58,607 bases of DNA from SFTJ01 sp045613305 (GCA_045613305.1 JAZLAU010000042.1:1-58607), one strand, 5' to 3'. Counted from the stretch's first letter, positions 33,742 to 43,692 are shown. Numbers and translations are program-made. Notes: generated by a model not told the origin, from the letters alone.

Positions 33742-33946
33742 TTTTTTTAATAATAATTTAATACGGTTTTTTTTCAGATTCTTTTCTCATGCAACGGCAG
33801 CACAGCGCTTATAACACTTCGTTGCCAACATTACAAAGATATTGCATTCATTCGATTTGTAAAACTCTTTTAAAAAAATAACCTGATAAAATCCATCATT
33901 AACAAAACTTTTATTTTTATATAGCATCAATTGGCACTTAATTTAC

Positions 33947-33954
33947 TATCTTTG
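33947..33954 (+). promoter_or_regulatory. -7 box of the GH3-like/phoA/GH97 operon
   Basis: TATCTTTG, exact match, 79 bp before the ATG at 34034. -33 element weak. Confidence 0.5.
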
Positions 33955-34033
33955 CTTGTTACAAAAGAGTCAATTGCCGGCACACTCTCCAATGCAGCAA
34001 TACAGGCACTCACAGCACGACCAAAAAACAGAT

Positions 34034-35551
34034 ATGATAAACTTCACACCCATAGCACACAGCGTTCTAAAGCACCGTTTAAGCGACATACAGCGCTTCA
34101 TTGAATACGGCGAATCGGTGCAACGCGACCTACTCGCCACCCTCATAGGCAGAGCAAGTTACACCGAATATGGCCAAAAATACCGCTTTTCGAGCATTCG
34201 CGGCTACAACGACTTTCAAAACACCCTCCCACTAACATCATACGAAGACCTTAAGCCGCACATCATGCGAATGGTGCGAGGCGAAAAAAACATATTGTGG
34301 CCCGGCAAGGTGAAAAACTTTGCACAATCGTCGGGCACAAGCGACGGCAAAAGCAAATACATCCCCATCACCGCCGACTCCTTTAAAAACAACCATTATC
34401 AAGGGTCGAGCGATGTGGTGTCGCTATATATGCACATGAATCCGTCGAGCCGAATATTTAGCGGCAAAGCGTTTATTTTAGGCGGCAGTTTTGCCAATCA
34501 GGTGAAAGATGCCGGCCCAGGCATAAAAATCGGCGACTTGTCGGCAAACCTTATCGACAACATCAACCCACTGGTGAATCTGTTTAGAGTGCCCGGAAAA
34601 AATGTGGCACTAATGGAAGATTGGGAACAAAAACTGCCCGCACTTGTAGCAGCCAGCAAAAACAAAAACATCACCAACATTTCGGGAGTGCCGTCGTGGT
34701 TCCTTACCGTGATTCGCGAAGTGATGAAGTCGAAAGGCGCCGAATCGATTCACGAAGTGTGGCCAAATCTGGAAGTGTTTTTCCACGGAGGCATCAGTTT
34801 CGACCCCTATCGCGACCAGTATAAGGCCATCACCGATTCGAGCAAAATGCACTTCATCGAAACCTATAACGCAAGCGAAGGATTCTTTGCTGCACAATCG
34901 TCGCTCGACACCAACGCCATGCTTCTGCTCCTCGACATCGGTGTGTTCTACGAGTTTATCCCACTCGACCAAATTGACGACGAGCACCCTATCACCTATC
35001 CAATATGGGAAGTGCAAGAAGGACAAACCTATGCCCTCGTGATAACATCGTGCAACGGACTTTGGCGATATAAAATAGGCGATACGGTGAAAGTAGAAAG
35101 CACCCAACCGCTAAAAATACGCATTGTGGGACGCACAAAGAGTTTCATCAACGCATTCGGAGAGGAACTCATGGTGCACAATGCCACATCGGCAATAGCA
35201 CATGCTTGTAACGCCACCGGCGCTCAAATCACCGACTACTCGGCGGCTCCGGTCTACACTACCGACTCCAGCAAAGGTCATCACCAATGGATGATAGAAT
35301 TCGATAAAATGCCTAACAGCATCGAGGCCTTTACCGATGCCCTTGACGAACAGCTAAAACGCGAAAATTCAGATTACGAAGCAAAGCGCTACAAAGACAT
35401 TTTCCTAAGCAAGCCTCAAGTGGTGGTGGCAAAACCAGGCCTTTTCGACACCTGGCTGGGATTAACCGGCAAACGTGGCGGACAGCGTAAGGTGCCTCGC
35501 CTGTGCAACGACCGCAAAATCATGGACAAACTCATAGAATTAAATAAGTAA
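34034..35551 (+). CDS. GH3-like (auxin-responsive family) adenylating enzyme
   Basis: 505-residue member of the GH3 family, ANL-type acyl-adenylating enzymes known in plants as amino-acid conjugases of hormones; bacterial substrates are mostly unknown. ATP-binding elements: QSSGTSDGKSKYIP (P-loop-like Ser/Thr/Gly motif), FIETYNASEGFFAAQ, and the hinge/Asp region LWRYKIGDTVKV followed by IVGRTKSFINAFGEEL. The ATG at 34034 starts 13 residues before the conserved region; an upstream TTG frame begins in the promoter. First gene of a three-gene run with 15- and 24-bp gaps. Confidence 0.9.
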   Translation: MINFTPIAHSVLKHRLSDIQRFIEYGESVQRDLLATLIGRASYTEYGQKYRFSSIRGYNDFQNTLPLTSYEDLKPHIMRMVRGEKNILWPGKVKNFAQSSGTSDGKSKYIPITADSFKNNHYQGSSDVVSLYMHMNPSSRIFSGKAFILGGSFANQVKDAGPGIKIGDLSANLIDNINPLVNLFRVPGKNVALMEDWEQKLPALVAASKNKNITNISGVPSWFLTVIREVMKSKGAESIHEVWPNLEVFFHGGISFDPYRDQYKAITDSSKMHFIETYNASEGFFAAQSSLDTNAMLLLLDIGVFYEFIPLDQIDDEHPITYPIWEVQEGQTYALVITSCNGLWRYKIGDTVKVESTQPLKIRIVGRTKSFINAFGEELMVHNATSAIAHACNATGAQITDYSAAPVYTTDSSKGHHQWMIEFDKMPNSIEAFTDALDEQLKRENSDYEAKRYKDIFLSKPQVVVAKPGLFDTWLGLTGKRGGQRKVPRLCNDRKIMDKLIELNK

Positions 35552-35566
35552 CAAAACATAAAAACG

Positions 35567-36964
35567 ATGAAAAAACGTATTATTACAACCATTGCCTGCC
35601 TATTCGTGATATTGGCAATGTCGGCTAAACAGCCTAAATATATATTCTACTTCATTGGCGACGGCATGGGACTAAGCCCAGTGCTTTGTGCCGAAACATA
35701 CAACCGCACAGTGCAAAACGACCCTAACCCACTGTTGTTCTTGCAATTCCCTGTGTTGTCATATGCCACTTCCTACTCGGCCAACAACACAATCACCGAC
35801 TCGGCAGCAGCCGGTACTGCCCTATCAACTGGCCACAAAACCAACAATGGCATGCTTGGCGTTACCCCCGACAAGCAACCAGTGATAAGCATCGCCAAAG
35901 AACTAAAAGATAAAGGCTACGGTGTGGCAATCGCTACATCGGTAGACCCCGACGACGCTACTCCTGCCGCATTTTATGCACATGTTGAAAACCGCGGCAT
36001 GTATTACGACGTGGCTAAAGATATGGCCGCAAGCGGTTACGACATGTTTGCCGGCGGACGCCTTCGCGGCAAAGCTCCTAAGGGCGAAAAAGACGTGAAA
36101 ACAATTCTCAGCGATGCCGGTTACACAGTTGCAAACGGTCCTGAAGGTTGGGAAGCAAACAAACACAACGATAAAATTGTGCTCCTAAACACCGTCGAAA
36201 ACCACGACCACATTGGCTACGCTATCGATAGCATTGCCGAAAACCTTTCGCTGCCTTTCATAACTCAAGCCTGCCTTGACCACGAAATGCGCGTGTCGCC
36301 CGACCGTTTCTTCATCATGATTGAAGGCGGACTTATTGACCACTCGCTTCACCCTAACGACGCCGGCACTACAGTGAAAGAAATTATCAGTTTCGAACAA
36401 TCAATCAAAATAGCCTACGACTTCTATTTGAAGCATAAAAACGAAACTTTGATAATAGTTACCGCCGACCACAACACTGGCGGTATGGCTGCTGGCGTTG
36501 CTGGCGGGCCTTACAACCTTAACATGAAGAACTACGACTACCAAAAGGTGTCGATTGAAACAATGCAAGCCGATTGCCGAAAAATGTTTGGTCAAGGACA
36601 AGAGCCAAGTTGGGAAAAGATGCAAAAATATCTTGAAGACAACTTTGGCCTATACAAGCAAGTAACACTAAGCAAACGCCTTGACAAGGAGTTGAGAGAA
36701 GCATTCGAAAAAACTTTCGTCAACAAAGATGCCGAAAACAAGCAAACACTTTATGCCTCGCTCAACCACTTTGTGGAAAAAACCTTTGAAGTGCTCGACG
36801 TAACCACCGGCACCGGATGGACCACAAACGGCCACACAGGCGACTTTGTGCCAGTATATGCAATTGGTGTAGGCAGCGAAAAATTTGCCGGTTATCAAGA
36901 CAATACCGACATTCCTAACAAAATTCGCAGCCTTTGCAAAATCAAGACTCACAGCAGCAAATAA
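35567..36964 (+). CDS. alkaline phosphatase
   Basis: Exported metal-dependent phosphomonoesterase, 465 residues. Signal peptide MKKRIITTIACLFVILAMSA; metal-binding IGDGMGLS near residue 30; nucleophile Ser (about 79) in NTITDSAAAGTALSTGHKT; later metal ligands in FIMIEGGLIDHSLHPND, TADHNTGG and NGHTGDFVPVYA. It releases phosphate from organic esters in the periplasm. It lies 15 bp after the GH3-like gene and 24 bp before the GH97 gene, so the three are probably one operon. Confidence 0.95.
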   Translation: MKKRIITTIACLFVILAMSAKQPKYIFYFIGDGMGLSPVLCAETYNRTVQNDPNPLLFLQFPVLSYATSYSANNTITDSAAAGTALSTGHKTNNGMLGVTPDKQPVISIAKELKDKGYGVAIATSVDPDDATPAAFYAHVENRGMYYDVAKDMAASGYDMFAGGRLRGKAPKGEKDVKTILSDAGYTVANGPEGWEANKHNDKIVLLNTVENHDHIGYAIDSIAENLSLPFITQACLDHEMRVSPDRFFIMIEGGLIDHSLHPNDAGTTVKEIISFEQSIKIAYDFYLKHKNETLIIVTADHNTGGMAAGVAGGPYNLNMKNYDYQKVSIETMQADCRKMFGQGQEPSWEKMQKYLEDNFGLYKQVTLSKRLDKELREAFEKTFVNKDAENKQTLYASLNHFVEKTFEVLDVTTGTGWTTNGHTGDFVPVYAIGVGSEKFAGYQDNTDIPNKIRSLCKIKTHSSK

Positions 36965-36988
36965 TACCCTGTCTAAAAACTAATAACA

Positions 36989-38983
36989 ATGAAAAAGACA
37001 TTATTGGCCCTTATTTTATGCCTCACAGCGCTTAATGTGTGGGCAGCGAAAAACTACCAGCTAACGTCGCCTAACGGCACCGTGGCAACTAACATCAGCG
37101 TTGACGAAACCGTAACCTACGACATAGTTGTTGACGGCCGACAGGTGCTTGCGCCATCACGCATTAGCCTCACCACAAGTTTTGGCTCAACATGGGGCGA
37201 AAACGCCAAGGTGAAAAAGGCTCGCCGCGCAACCATCAACGAAACTGTGCCTTCGCCTTTCTATCGCCAAACCAGCATGCAAAACAATTGTAACGTGCTA
37301 ACCCTGGAATTTAAAGGCAACTACTCTATTGAATTCCGCGCTTACGACGATGGCGTGTGCTACCGCTTTATCAGCAACTATAAGAAGGCTTTTGAAGTGG
37401 TTAACGAAGGTGTGGAATATCAGTTGACTGCCGACAACACCTGCATTGTGCCTTATGTTAGCCGCTACGACGAAAACAACCCTAAGGGACAATTTTTCAA
37501 TTCTTTTGAAAACACTTACATCACCTCCCCAATAAGCCAACTTAACGGCAACCGCTACTGCTTCTTGCCTTTGGTGGTTAATGTCGGACAAGGCGTGAAA
37601 CTCTGCTTGGGCGAAAGCCACTTGGAAAACTACCCCGGTCTTTACCTAAAGGCAGCCGCAGGAAACCGTTTTGAAGGCCTTAGCGCCCCTTATCCAAAGG
37701 ATTTGCAACAAGGCGGACACAACAACCTGCAAATGATAGTAAAAACCACCGAAAACTACATAGCACGCGTGAACGAGCCACGCACTTTCCCTTGGCGAAT
37801 TGCCATGATTAGCCGCAAAGACGTGGAATTGGCCCACAACAACCTTTGCTATCTGCTTGGAGCCCCTAACCGCGTGGCCGACACTTCGTGGATTAAGCCT
37901 GGCAAGGTGGCTTGGGACTGGTGGAACAACTGGAACATTGGCAAGGTGGACTTCCGTGCCGGCATCAACAACGAAACATATAAGCACTACATCGACTTTG
38001 CGAGCGAAAAGGGAATAGAATACGTTATTCTCGACGAAGGCTGGGCTGTGAACCTAAAGGCCGACCTTATGCAAGTGGTGCCTGAAATCAATCTCAAAGA
38101 AATTGTAGACTACGCCGCAAAACGCAACGTGGGAATCATTCTTTGGGCTGGATATTGGGCGTTTGAACGCGACATGGAAAATGTGTGCCGCCATTATAGC
38201 GAAATGGGCGTTAAAGGCTTTAAAGTGGACTTTATGGACCGCGACGACCAAATAATTACCGACTTCTATTATCGCGCTGCCGACATGTGCGCTCGCTACA
38301 AACTGCTTATCGACTTCCACGGCGCATTTAAGCCTGCTGGCCTTAACCGCACTTATCCTAACGCAATCAACTTTGAAGGCGTGAACGGTTTGGAACAACT
38401 AAAATGGCAACCAGCCTCTTACGACCAAATCACCTACGATGTGCAAATCCCATTCATCCGCCAAGCAGGCGGCCCTATGGACTACACCCAGGGCGCAATG
38501 CTTAACGCCGTTAAAAACAGTTACAGGCCTAATTATTCAGAACCAATGAGCCAAGGCACACGCTGCCACCAATTAGGCCTTTACATGGTGCTTGAAGCGC
38601 CTCTAAGCATGCTTTGCGACAACCCTACAAACTATCGCACTCTTGGCGGCGAATGCACCGACTTTATTGCCGAAGTGCCAACAGTGTGGGACGAAACAAT
38701 AGTGCTCGAAGGCGAAATGTCGAAATATGTGATAACTGCACGCCGCAAAGGCAACCAATGGTATGTGGGCGGCATCAATAACTGGGATGCCCGCAACGTG
38801 GTTATCGACACCAAATTCTTGGGTGAAGGCGCTTGGACATTGACCTCGTTTACCGACGGCGTTAACGCCGACCGTCGTGCCGACGACTTCAAATATAACA
38901 CAGGAACGGCTCTAAATGCCGGCCAAAAGATTAACGTGCATATGGCTTCGGGCGGCGGTTTCGCTCTGAAATTTACTAAGTAG
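36989..38983 (+). CDS. glycoside hydrolase family 97
   Basis: Exported alpha-glycosidase, 664 residues, of the Bacteroidetes-typical family that includes SusB (alpha-glucosidase) and retaining alpha-galactosidases. Signal peptide MKKTLLALILCLTALNVWA; N-terminal beta-sandwich (about 25-270); (beta/alpha)8 barrel from KVAWDWWNNWNIGKVDF; then EYVILDEGW and GFKVDFMDRDDQ; C-terminal beta domain. An Asp in VDFMDR fits the retaining type, in which Asp is the nucleophile; I would not name the sugar. Third gene of the operon; no SusC/SusD pair is next to it. Confidence 0.94.
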   Translation: MKKTLLALILCLTALNVWAAKNYQLTSPNGTVATNISVDETVTYDIVVDGRQVLAPSRISLTTSFGSTWGENAKVKKARRATINETVPSPFYRQTSMQNNCNVLTLEFKGNYSIEFRAYDDGVCYRFISNYKKAFEVVNEGVEYQLTADNTCIVPYVSRYDENNPKGQFFNSFENTYITSPISQLNGNRYCFLPLVVNVGQGVKLCLGESHLENYPGLYLKAAAGNRFEGLSAPYPKDLQQGGHNNLQMIVKTTENYIARVNEPRTFPWRIAMISRKDVELAHNNLCYLLGAPNRVADTSWIKPGKVAWDWWNNWNIGKVDFRAGINNETYKHYIDFASEKGIEYVILDEGWAVNLKADLMQVVPEINLKEIVDYAAKRNVGIILWAGYWAFERDMENVCRHYSEMGVKGFKVDFMDRDDQIITDFYYRAADMCARYKLLIDFHGAFKPAGLNRTYPNAINFEGVNGLEQLKWQPASYDQITYDVQIPFIRQAGGPMDYTQGAMLNAVKNSYRPNYSEPMSQGTRCHQLGLYMVLEAPLSMLCDNPTNYRTLGGECTDFIAEVPTVWDETIVLEGEMSKYVITARRKGNQWYVGGINNWDARNVVIDTKFLGEGAWTLTSFTDGVNADRRADDFKYNTGTALNAGQKINVHMASGGGFALKFTK

Positions 38984-39054
38984 AAAATCGCTCTCGGTTA
39001 ACAAAGGTTGATTTCCTTTGCCAACACGAAAATCAACATTAGCACAACAATAAC

Positions 39055-39091
39055 AAAAGCAGCAATTTCATCAGGTGAAATTGCTGCTTTT
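39055..39091. terminator. bidirectional terminator
   Basis: Perfect 16-bp stem AAAAGCAGCAATTTCA (39055-39070) with its complement (39076-39091) around TCAGG; T-tracts arise on both strands. Serves the converging GH97 gene and the 90-residue membrane protein gene. Confidence 0.85.
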
Positions 39092-39094
39092 ACT

Positions 39095-39367
39095 TTATGA
39101 AATAACAACCAGTCCTAAAAGTGCTGCATACGATAGCCAAGTTAAAGCCATGAGCACCCAAGTGAGTTCGCGCCGGGTGGGGTAGAGGTAATAACTTAAA
39201 CCCAACATAGCAAACAAACATAACGGAAAAGCTGTTAACACAAAACGCAATGTTGAATCGAATGCCTCAACGCGCTGAAAAGCCACAAACCATATAAGCA
39301 TCGGCAAAATGCTTAAAAACACAAGCATCACAAACCACAACGGACGCTTCACTTGATTTCCTTCCAT
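39095..39367 (-). CDS. small membrane protein, three helices
   Basis: 90-residue hydrophobic protein with three predicted helices (LWFVMLVFLSILPMLIWFVAF, FVLTAFPLCLFAMLGLSYYL, WVLMALTWLSYAALLGLVVI) and short polar loops. No known family. A perfect -7 box TAAATTTG (minus 39400-39393) lies 26 bp upstream of the ATG. Confidence 0.7.
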   Translation of the reverse strand: MEGNQVKRPLWFVMLVFLSILPMLIWFVAFQRVEAFDSTLRFVLTAFPLCLFAMLGLSYYLYPTRRELTWVLMALTWLSYAALLGLVVIS

Positions 39368-39610
39368 ATTGTCTATTTTTATTTTTTATGAACAAATTTA
39401 ATAATAAAAAATGATATTCATTGTCAATCAAAAAAATTTACATTTAATATATTTGTTTTTCGCAGCATTTATTTATTTCAAAATCAATGATTGCCACAAA
39501 CCAGTGTGTTTTTACACTGATTATTAAACAATTAATAATTATAGCCGATTTTATAAATGTTAAATCTCATATTAAAATAAATTAATTGCATATTAAACAC
39601 AAATCTATGT
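39368..39610. other. AT-rich intergenic DNA
   Basis: Beyond the minus-strand -7 box TAAATTTG at 39400-39393 I see no gene or structured element; very AT-rich. Confidence 0.5.
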
Positions 39611-39641
39611 TTTGCAGTAACAAACAAGTGCACTATTTTTG
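39611..39641 (+). promoter_or_regulatory. promoter of an intergenic transcript
   Basis: TTTG (39611-39614), 19 bp, TATTTTTG (39634-39641): perfect consensus with no gene downstream on this strand before a terminator at 39757. Confidence 0.65.
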
Positions 39642-39646
39642 TAAAT

Positions 39647-39798
39647 GTAATTAGGTCATATAAACAAACCTTAAACACCATTGAAAAAACACTTTATTTA
39701 ATAATTAGGTCATATAAACATTTAAAAAAACCAACTTAATTTATTAAGTAAGACACAGAGAAGCAAAGTCAAGCAGACTATTGCTTTTCTTTTTTTTA
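39647..39798 (+). ncRNA. predicted small RNA with two copies of a 19-20-nt motif
   Basis: Transcription from the upstream promoter would start close to 39647 and stop at the terminator AGAGAAGCAA-AGTC/GACT-a-TTGCTTTTCT plus eight Ts (39757-39798), giving about 150 nt without a plausible reading frame. It contains TAATTAGGTCATATAAACA twice (39648-39666, 39702-39720). The longer form AATAATTAGGTCATATAAA (39700-39718) is perfectly complementary to the predicted 5' leader of the third C10 peptidase mRNA (49377-49395, opposite strand). Confidence 0.6.
39757..39798 (+). terminator. terminator of the predicted small RNA
   Basis: A 10-bp stem (one G-U pair) extended by AGTC/GACT, followed by a run of eight Ts. 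Confidence 0.7.
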
Positions 39799-39815
39799 TA
39801 TAGTTTTCTTAAACG
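39775..39815. repeat. 40-bp direct repeat, copy 1
   Basis: AGACTATTGCTTTTC-T8-ATATAGTTTTCTTAAAC, nearly identical to 42602-42640 (one T fewer there). The two copies flank the first C10 peptidase gene. Confidence 0.8.
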
Positions 39816-40075
39816 ATAGGAGAGGTCTTCAACATAACCGCATAAATGAATTAATATATATTTAATGCCGATTAGCAACTCCAGTTTTAGCAACATTAAC
39901 GGCTATAGCGAAAAGGCATTTCTACTACAAGCAATATCGTTTTGTTATTAAGCATCATTATATCTTATTTGCAAAAAAACCGAAGAGCCTAACTAAGCCC
40001 TCCGGTTAATTTATCATCGGCCACAATCACCAATAGCGAGAAATTCTTGTTATTAGTGATTAGCTTTTCTATATG

Positions 40076-42535
40076 TTACTTTTTAATTATTCTACACATG
40101 TGAGTTTGTCCATCGGCATGTACTTTCAAGACATAAATGCCAGCAGCCAAATCATCAACATCAATCTTCACTCTTGTGTCGCCAACAAAATTATCGCTCA
40201 TAACCATCTTACCGTCTAAAGAGAACACCTCAATATTATTGACATTAGTTGTAGCAGTAACATTCACAACATCTTCAGCCGGATTAGGATAAACCAATAG
40301 ATGGTCTGTAAGTTCCACATCTTCGATGCCTACTTGGTCTGCAACGGTAAATCTGTAAGCATCGCTCACTTGGTCGTTGCCTGCATACACAACAGCAATA
40401 TAGCTCATTCCTGGCTCACCATCGAAAGAACCCGTATAAGGGATTGTGTATGTTTTTCCTTTGTCCATTGCCGCAAAACCAGAAATAGAAGCAATGGCAT
40501 ATGGTGGTGATTCATTCATTATCATCACCGACAATTCATTGCAGAAGTAACCCGATGTGCAAGTTGCCACAACATCAAGTTGCATCTTGCTTGCATCTAC
40601 AGCATTGCAATCTTTAATTATAACGTTTTTAACCGACACAGCTGTGCTTTCAGTGAGTTTATCAACGTTAATAGCGAAAACAGTATCACCTACTGCAGAA
40701 TAAGCACCATCTACAAGTCTGGCGAACATTAGGTAATAATTACCTGTTGTGAGACTTCCGGAATCAAGGTTAATCTTAAATTCACCAGTACAGTTATTAC
40801 CCTTTCCAATTTCAAATAATGCAGCATTCCCCACTTGCTTAATAATATAATTCTTATCCTGCATTGAGCAAATTAAGGGATAAATTGGCTCAGAAAAATC
40901 AGCACCACTGTTTTTAAGAGTAAGCGACATCCAAGAAATATTGTCCAAGTAGAACTTTGACTTATATTCAATCTTCTCAATAGCAATTTTAGGTTGCTCA
41001 GATTGGTCGTTTGTAAAGGTTATAACACCGTCGGCGATATTCATAGCCACTTTTTTAGAAGCAAAGGCTGGCATTTTTGTGCGGCCATTAATGCCCCATG
41101 TTTCATTTTCATAGGCTGGATATATGGTGTAGTCACCATTGCCCAACGCACGCAAATCGTTTGCCTTTATCTTAACATTATTCATCTCATATGAAGCAGC
41201 ATTTATTTTGAGAGCGAAACCAGTAAAGAACGTCGTTTCATTTGTGGTATTATTAACCACCTCAACACCAATTTTCAAATTAACATCTTCTCTTGTAGGA
41301 GCATAAACGCTTATGAGGTCGCCGTGTGTGAATTCTATATCCTCGTCTTGTAGAGCAGCAATGGTAGAAGCAGTAGTTGAGAAATCGCCAGAATAACCAA
41401 AATCAAACCAATATTTTTCAGTTCCTTCGTTTGGCTTAATGTTATAAATAATCTCTTGATTGCTGTTATAACCACTATTACTACCGCCTGTGCCTTGTGA
41501 AGAAGGACTCAGAGCCGACAAACGGAAATATCCATCAGACATGCCACCCCAACCCCAATTGATGTGAAACATGTTGTCGCTGCTGTAACCGTCGCACACA
41601 AAAGCATGGCCCGAAGTTATGTTATAACCAGCATACATAACCGGACGATTGTTGCTCAATTCATTATAAACTAAATCATTAAATTCGGAAGTGGTGTAGT
41701 ATCGTTTGTGAATGTGGCGAATTGACTTATCGTAATCAAAATTTTTCACAAATGCTGCACACGCATCATAAAACTCTGCGCCCGATGCATAAGCGTAGTT
41801 CATCTTTGATGCAGCACCAACATGAAACATCAATTCGGCCACCGCATTTGCTTGAGTTTCGTTATAGTAATTAGTATAACCGTTCAACATATTATCCCAA
41901 TCATAAGTGGTGGCACTGAAATCTACAGTTTTTGCGCTTTCTACACCTTCCAATATTACCGAAGCAACACTTCCTTTACCCATTTTAGGCCATTCGTAAT
42001 GTTTCATCACTTGCGCAAATGCTGTAGCAACGCAACCTGCTGCAGGTTGGATGCCGTTTTTTAGAGTAGGGCACAATTTGTTATACGGAGCGTTTTGGTT
42101 CCATCTTGTTTTAATCATTGGAGCTATAGCTCTCTTTTCGCTAGTGGCATATACTATCTGATTTTGCTCAAAATTGTTTTCAATAGCATAGTTGATTTCA
42201 TTCTTATATTCTTCGAGCATGGCCTTCAAACCATCAGGAATATTATTGATGTCGAAAGTTCCGTTTTCGGAATAACCCAACACTTGCTCCACACAATCGT
42301 CGGCCGACACTATAACGAAACCTTCATTGTCGGCGTTAAACACGTAGAAGTTATTCACCGTACCGGTGTTTTCGGTATATGCCAAATTCATATTGTTTGT
42401 TGATTGACTCTTTAATCGAGTGTTTGCTCTGGCAAATTGCTTAGCCTTTTGTAAAGCAAAATCCACACTCACCTGCTCGGCTTGCAGTGGAATCGTAGCC
42501 ATCATTATCAACGTAACAATTAAAAACTTTTTCAT
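40076..42535 (-). CDS. C10 family cysteine peptidase (SpeB-like) with type IX sorting domain, paralog 1
   Basis: 819-residue secreted cysteine peptidase of the streptopain family. Signal peptide MKKFLIVTLIMMATIPLQA; propeptide with FYVFNADNEGFVIVSADDC (about 62-80); catalytic domain with Cys168 in QPAAGCVATAFAQVMKHY and His310 in TSGHAFVCDGY, then HINWGWGGMSDGYF; beta-sandwich repeats; C-terminal type-A sorting tail with VYPNPAEDVVNV and AAGIYVLKVHADGQ. The tail directs export by the type IX system and attachment or release at the surface. Minus-strand TACATTTG (42572-42565) is the likely -7 box. Very similar to the paralog at 44333. Confidence 0.95.
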   Translation of the reverse strand: MKKFLIVTLIMMATIPLQAEQVSVDFALQKAKQFARANTRLKSQSTNNMNLAYTENTGTVNNFYVFNADNEGFVIVSADDCVEQVLGYSENGTFDINNIPDGLKAMLEEYKNEINYAIENNFEQNQIVYATSEKRAIAPMIKTRWNQNAPYNKLCPTLKNGIQPAAGCVATAFAQVMKHYEWPKMGKGSVASVILEGVESAKTVDFSATTYDWDNMLNGYTNYYNETQANAVAELMFHVGAASKMNYAYASGAEFYDACAAFVKNFDYDKSIRHIHKRYYTTSEFNDLVYNELSNNRPVMYAGYNITSGHAFVCDGYSSDNMFHINWGWGGMSDGYFRLSALSPSSQGTGGSNSGYNSNQEIIYNIKPNEGTEKYWFDFGYSGDFSTTASTIAALQDEDIEFTHGDLISVYAPTREDVNLKIGVEVVNNTTNETTFFTGFALKINAASYEMNNVKIKANDLRALGNGDYTIYPAYENETWGINGRTKMPAFASKKVAMNIADGVITFTNDQSEQPKIAIEKIEYKSKFYLDNISWMSLTLKNSGADFSEPIYPLICSMQDKNYIIKQVGNAALFEIGKGNNCTGEFKINLDSGSLTTGNYYLMFARLVDGAYSAVGDTVFAINVDKLTESTAVSVKNVIIKDCNAVDASKMQLDVVATCTSGYFCNELSVMIMNESPPYAIASISGFAAMDKGKTYTIPYTGSFDGEPGMSYIAVVYAGNDQVSDAYRFTVADQVGIEDVELTDHLLVYPNPAEDVVNVTATTNVNNIEVFSLDGKMVMSDNFVGDTRVKIDVDDLAAGIYVLKVHADGQTHMCRIIKK

Positions 42536-42600
42536 ATTGTTTATTTATACTACTTTGAATACAACAAATGTAGTGATTTTTTTTCATATAGGTTTAAGAG

Positions 42601-42640
42601 TAGACTATTGCTTTTCTTTTTTTATATAGTTTTCTTAAAC
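42601..42640. repeat. 40-bp direct repeat, copy 2
   Basis: Second copy of the 39775-39815 sequence, upstream of the first C10 gene. Here it is enclosed by an 8-bp inverted repeat GTTTAAGA (42592-42599)/TCTTAAAC (42633-42640). Confidence 0.8.
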
Positions 42641-42745
42641 TACAACAACACTATTTAACCACAAAAAGGCACATTTAGCACAACGAAAAATGAATACAAT
42701 TATATAACTTTGCAAAAAGTTTGAATAGTTTTATCGGCTTTAAAA

Positions 42746-43588
42746 ATGGGAAAGAGGCTAACACTTTTTATATTCATAATCATAACTTTAGCGACAGGAA
42801 CTAAAGCGCAGATTTTTTACGATAAGTCGGAGCACGCACGATATGCCGACAGCATACGTAACGAATTCGACAACGGCCCATATTTCTCACTCTATCGCGA
42901 CAACTATTTCACAATGGGCACATCGCTCGACAAGCCCGTTTCGGCAAAAACCAGCGACGTGAAGTTTCAGGTGAGTATCGCACAGCGCGTCACTAAAAGT
43001 ACGCTGCCTTTTAAAACCTATTTGTTTCTAACCTACACCCAAAAGTGCTTTTGGAATGTGTTTGAAGAATCGCTTCCGATGCGCGACATCAACTTCAACC
43101 CGGGAATCGGTTTGTCGAAACTGCTCATCGTGAAAGGCAAATTAGTGGGTATGGCAACTCTTCTGCTTGAGCACGAGTCGAACGGGAAAAGCGATTTAGA
43201 TTCTCGCAGCTGGAACAGAATTTCACTTGGCGCTAATGTGTATATCACGCCTCAAGTGATGGTGCACGGCAAGTGCTGGATTCCAATCATCGACGGCGAA
43301 AACAACAAAGACATTCTCGACTATAAGGGAATATATGAAACCGGGCTTCAGTTTTTGTCTAAAAACAACCGCTGGGGATTTGCCGTGATTGCAACTAAGC
43401 GAAAGGGGTGGAACCTTAAGTTTAACTACACTGCCGAAATCAACTACCGAATGTTTAAAGATGAAAACCAATATCTGTTTTTACAATTTTACAACGGTTA
43501 CGGCGAAAACTTGCTCGACTACAAGCAGCATCACACACGATTGCGAGCCGGAATTGTAATTAAGCCCAAATTCTTCAGCAATTATTAA
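42746..43588 (+). CDS. pldA: outer-membrane phospholipase A
   Basis: 280-residue beta-barrel phospholipase of the OMPLA type, which hydrolyses phospholipids in the outer leaflet when dimerised by calcium. Signal peptide MGKRLTLFIFIIITLATGTKA; active site in LEHESNGKSDLDSRSWNRI (His and Ser of the catalytic group, with Ser-Arg-Ser-Trp-Asn-Arg signature); C-terminal strand QFYNGYGENLLDYK typical of the family. Length matches E. coli PldA. Promoter -7 box TAACTTTG at 42705-42712. A bidirectional terminator separates it from the next gene. Confidence 0.93.
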   Translation: MGKRLTLFIFIIITLATGTKAQIFYDKSEHARYADSIRNEFDNGPYFSLYRDNYFTMGTSLDKPVSAKTSDVKFQVSIAQRVTKSTLPFKTYLFLTYTQKCFWNVFEESLPMRDINFNPGIGLSKLLIVKGKLVGMATLLLEHESNGKSDLDSRSWNRISLGANVYITPQVMVHGKCWIPIIDGENNKDILDYKGIYETGLQFLSKNNRWGFAVIATKRKGWNLKFNYTAEINYRMFKDENQYLFLQFYNGYGENLLDYKQHHTRLRAGIVIKPKFFSNY

Positions 43589-43654
43589 TCGAGAAAATTG
43601 TGGCCACTCGCCAATAATTTTCAGCGCAAACACATAATTCATCATAAACCCAAA

Positions 43655-43692
43655 AACAGCCCCCCAAAAGCGAAAACTTTTAGGGGGCTGTT
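43655..43692. terminator. bidirectional terminator between pldA and the lipoprotein gene
   Basis: AACAGCCCCC (43655-43664) pairs with GGGGGCTGTT (43683-43692), with inner AAAAG/CTTTT pairing. Confidence 0.8.
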
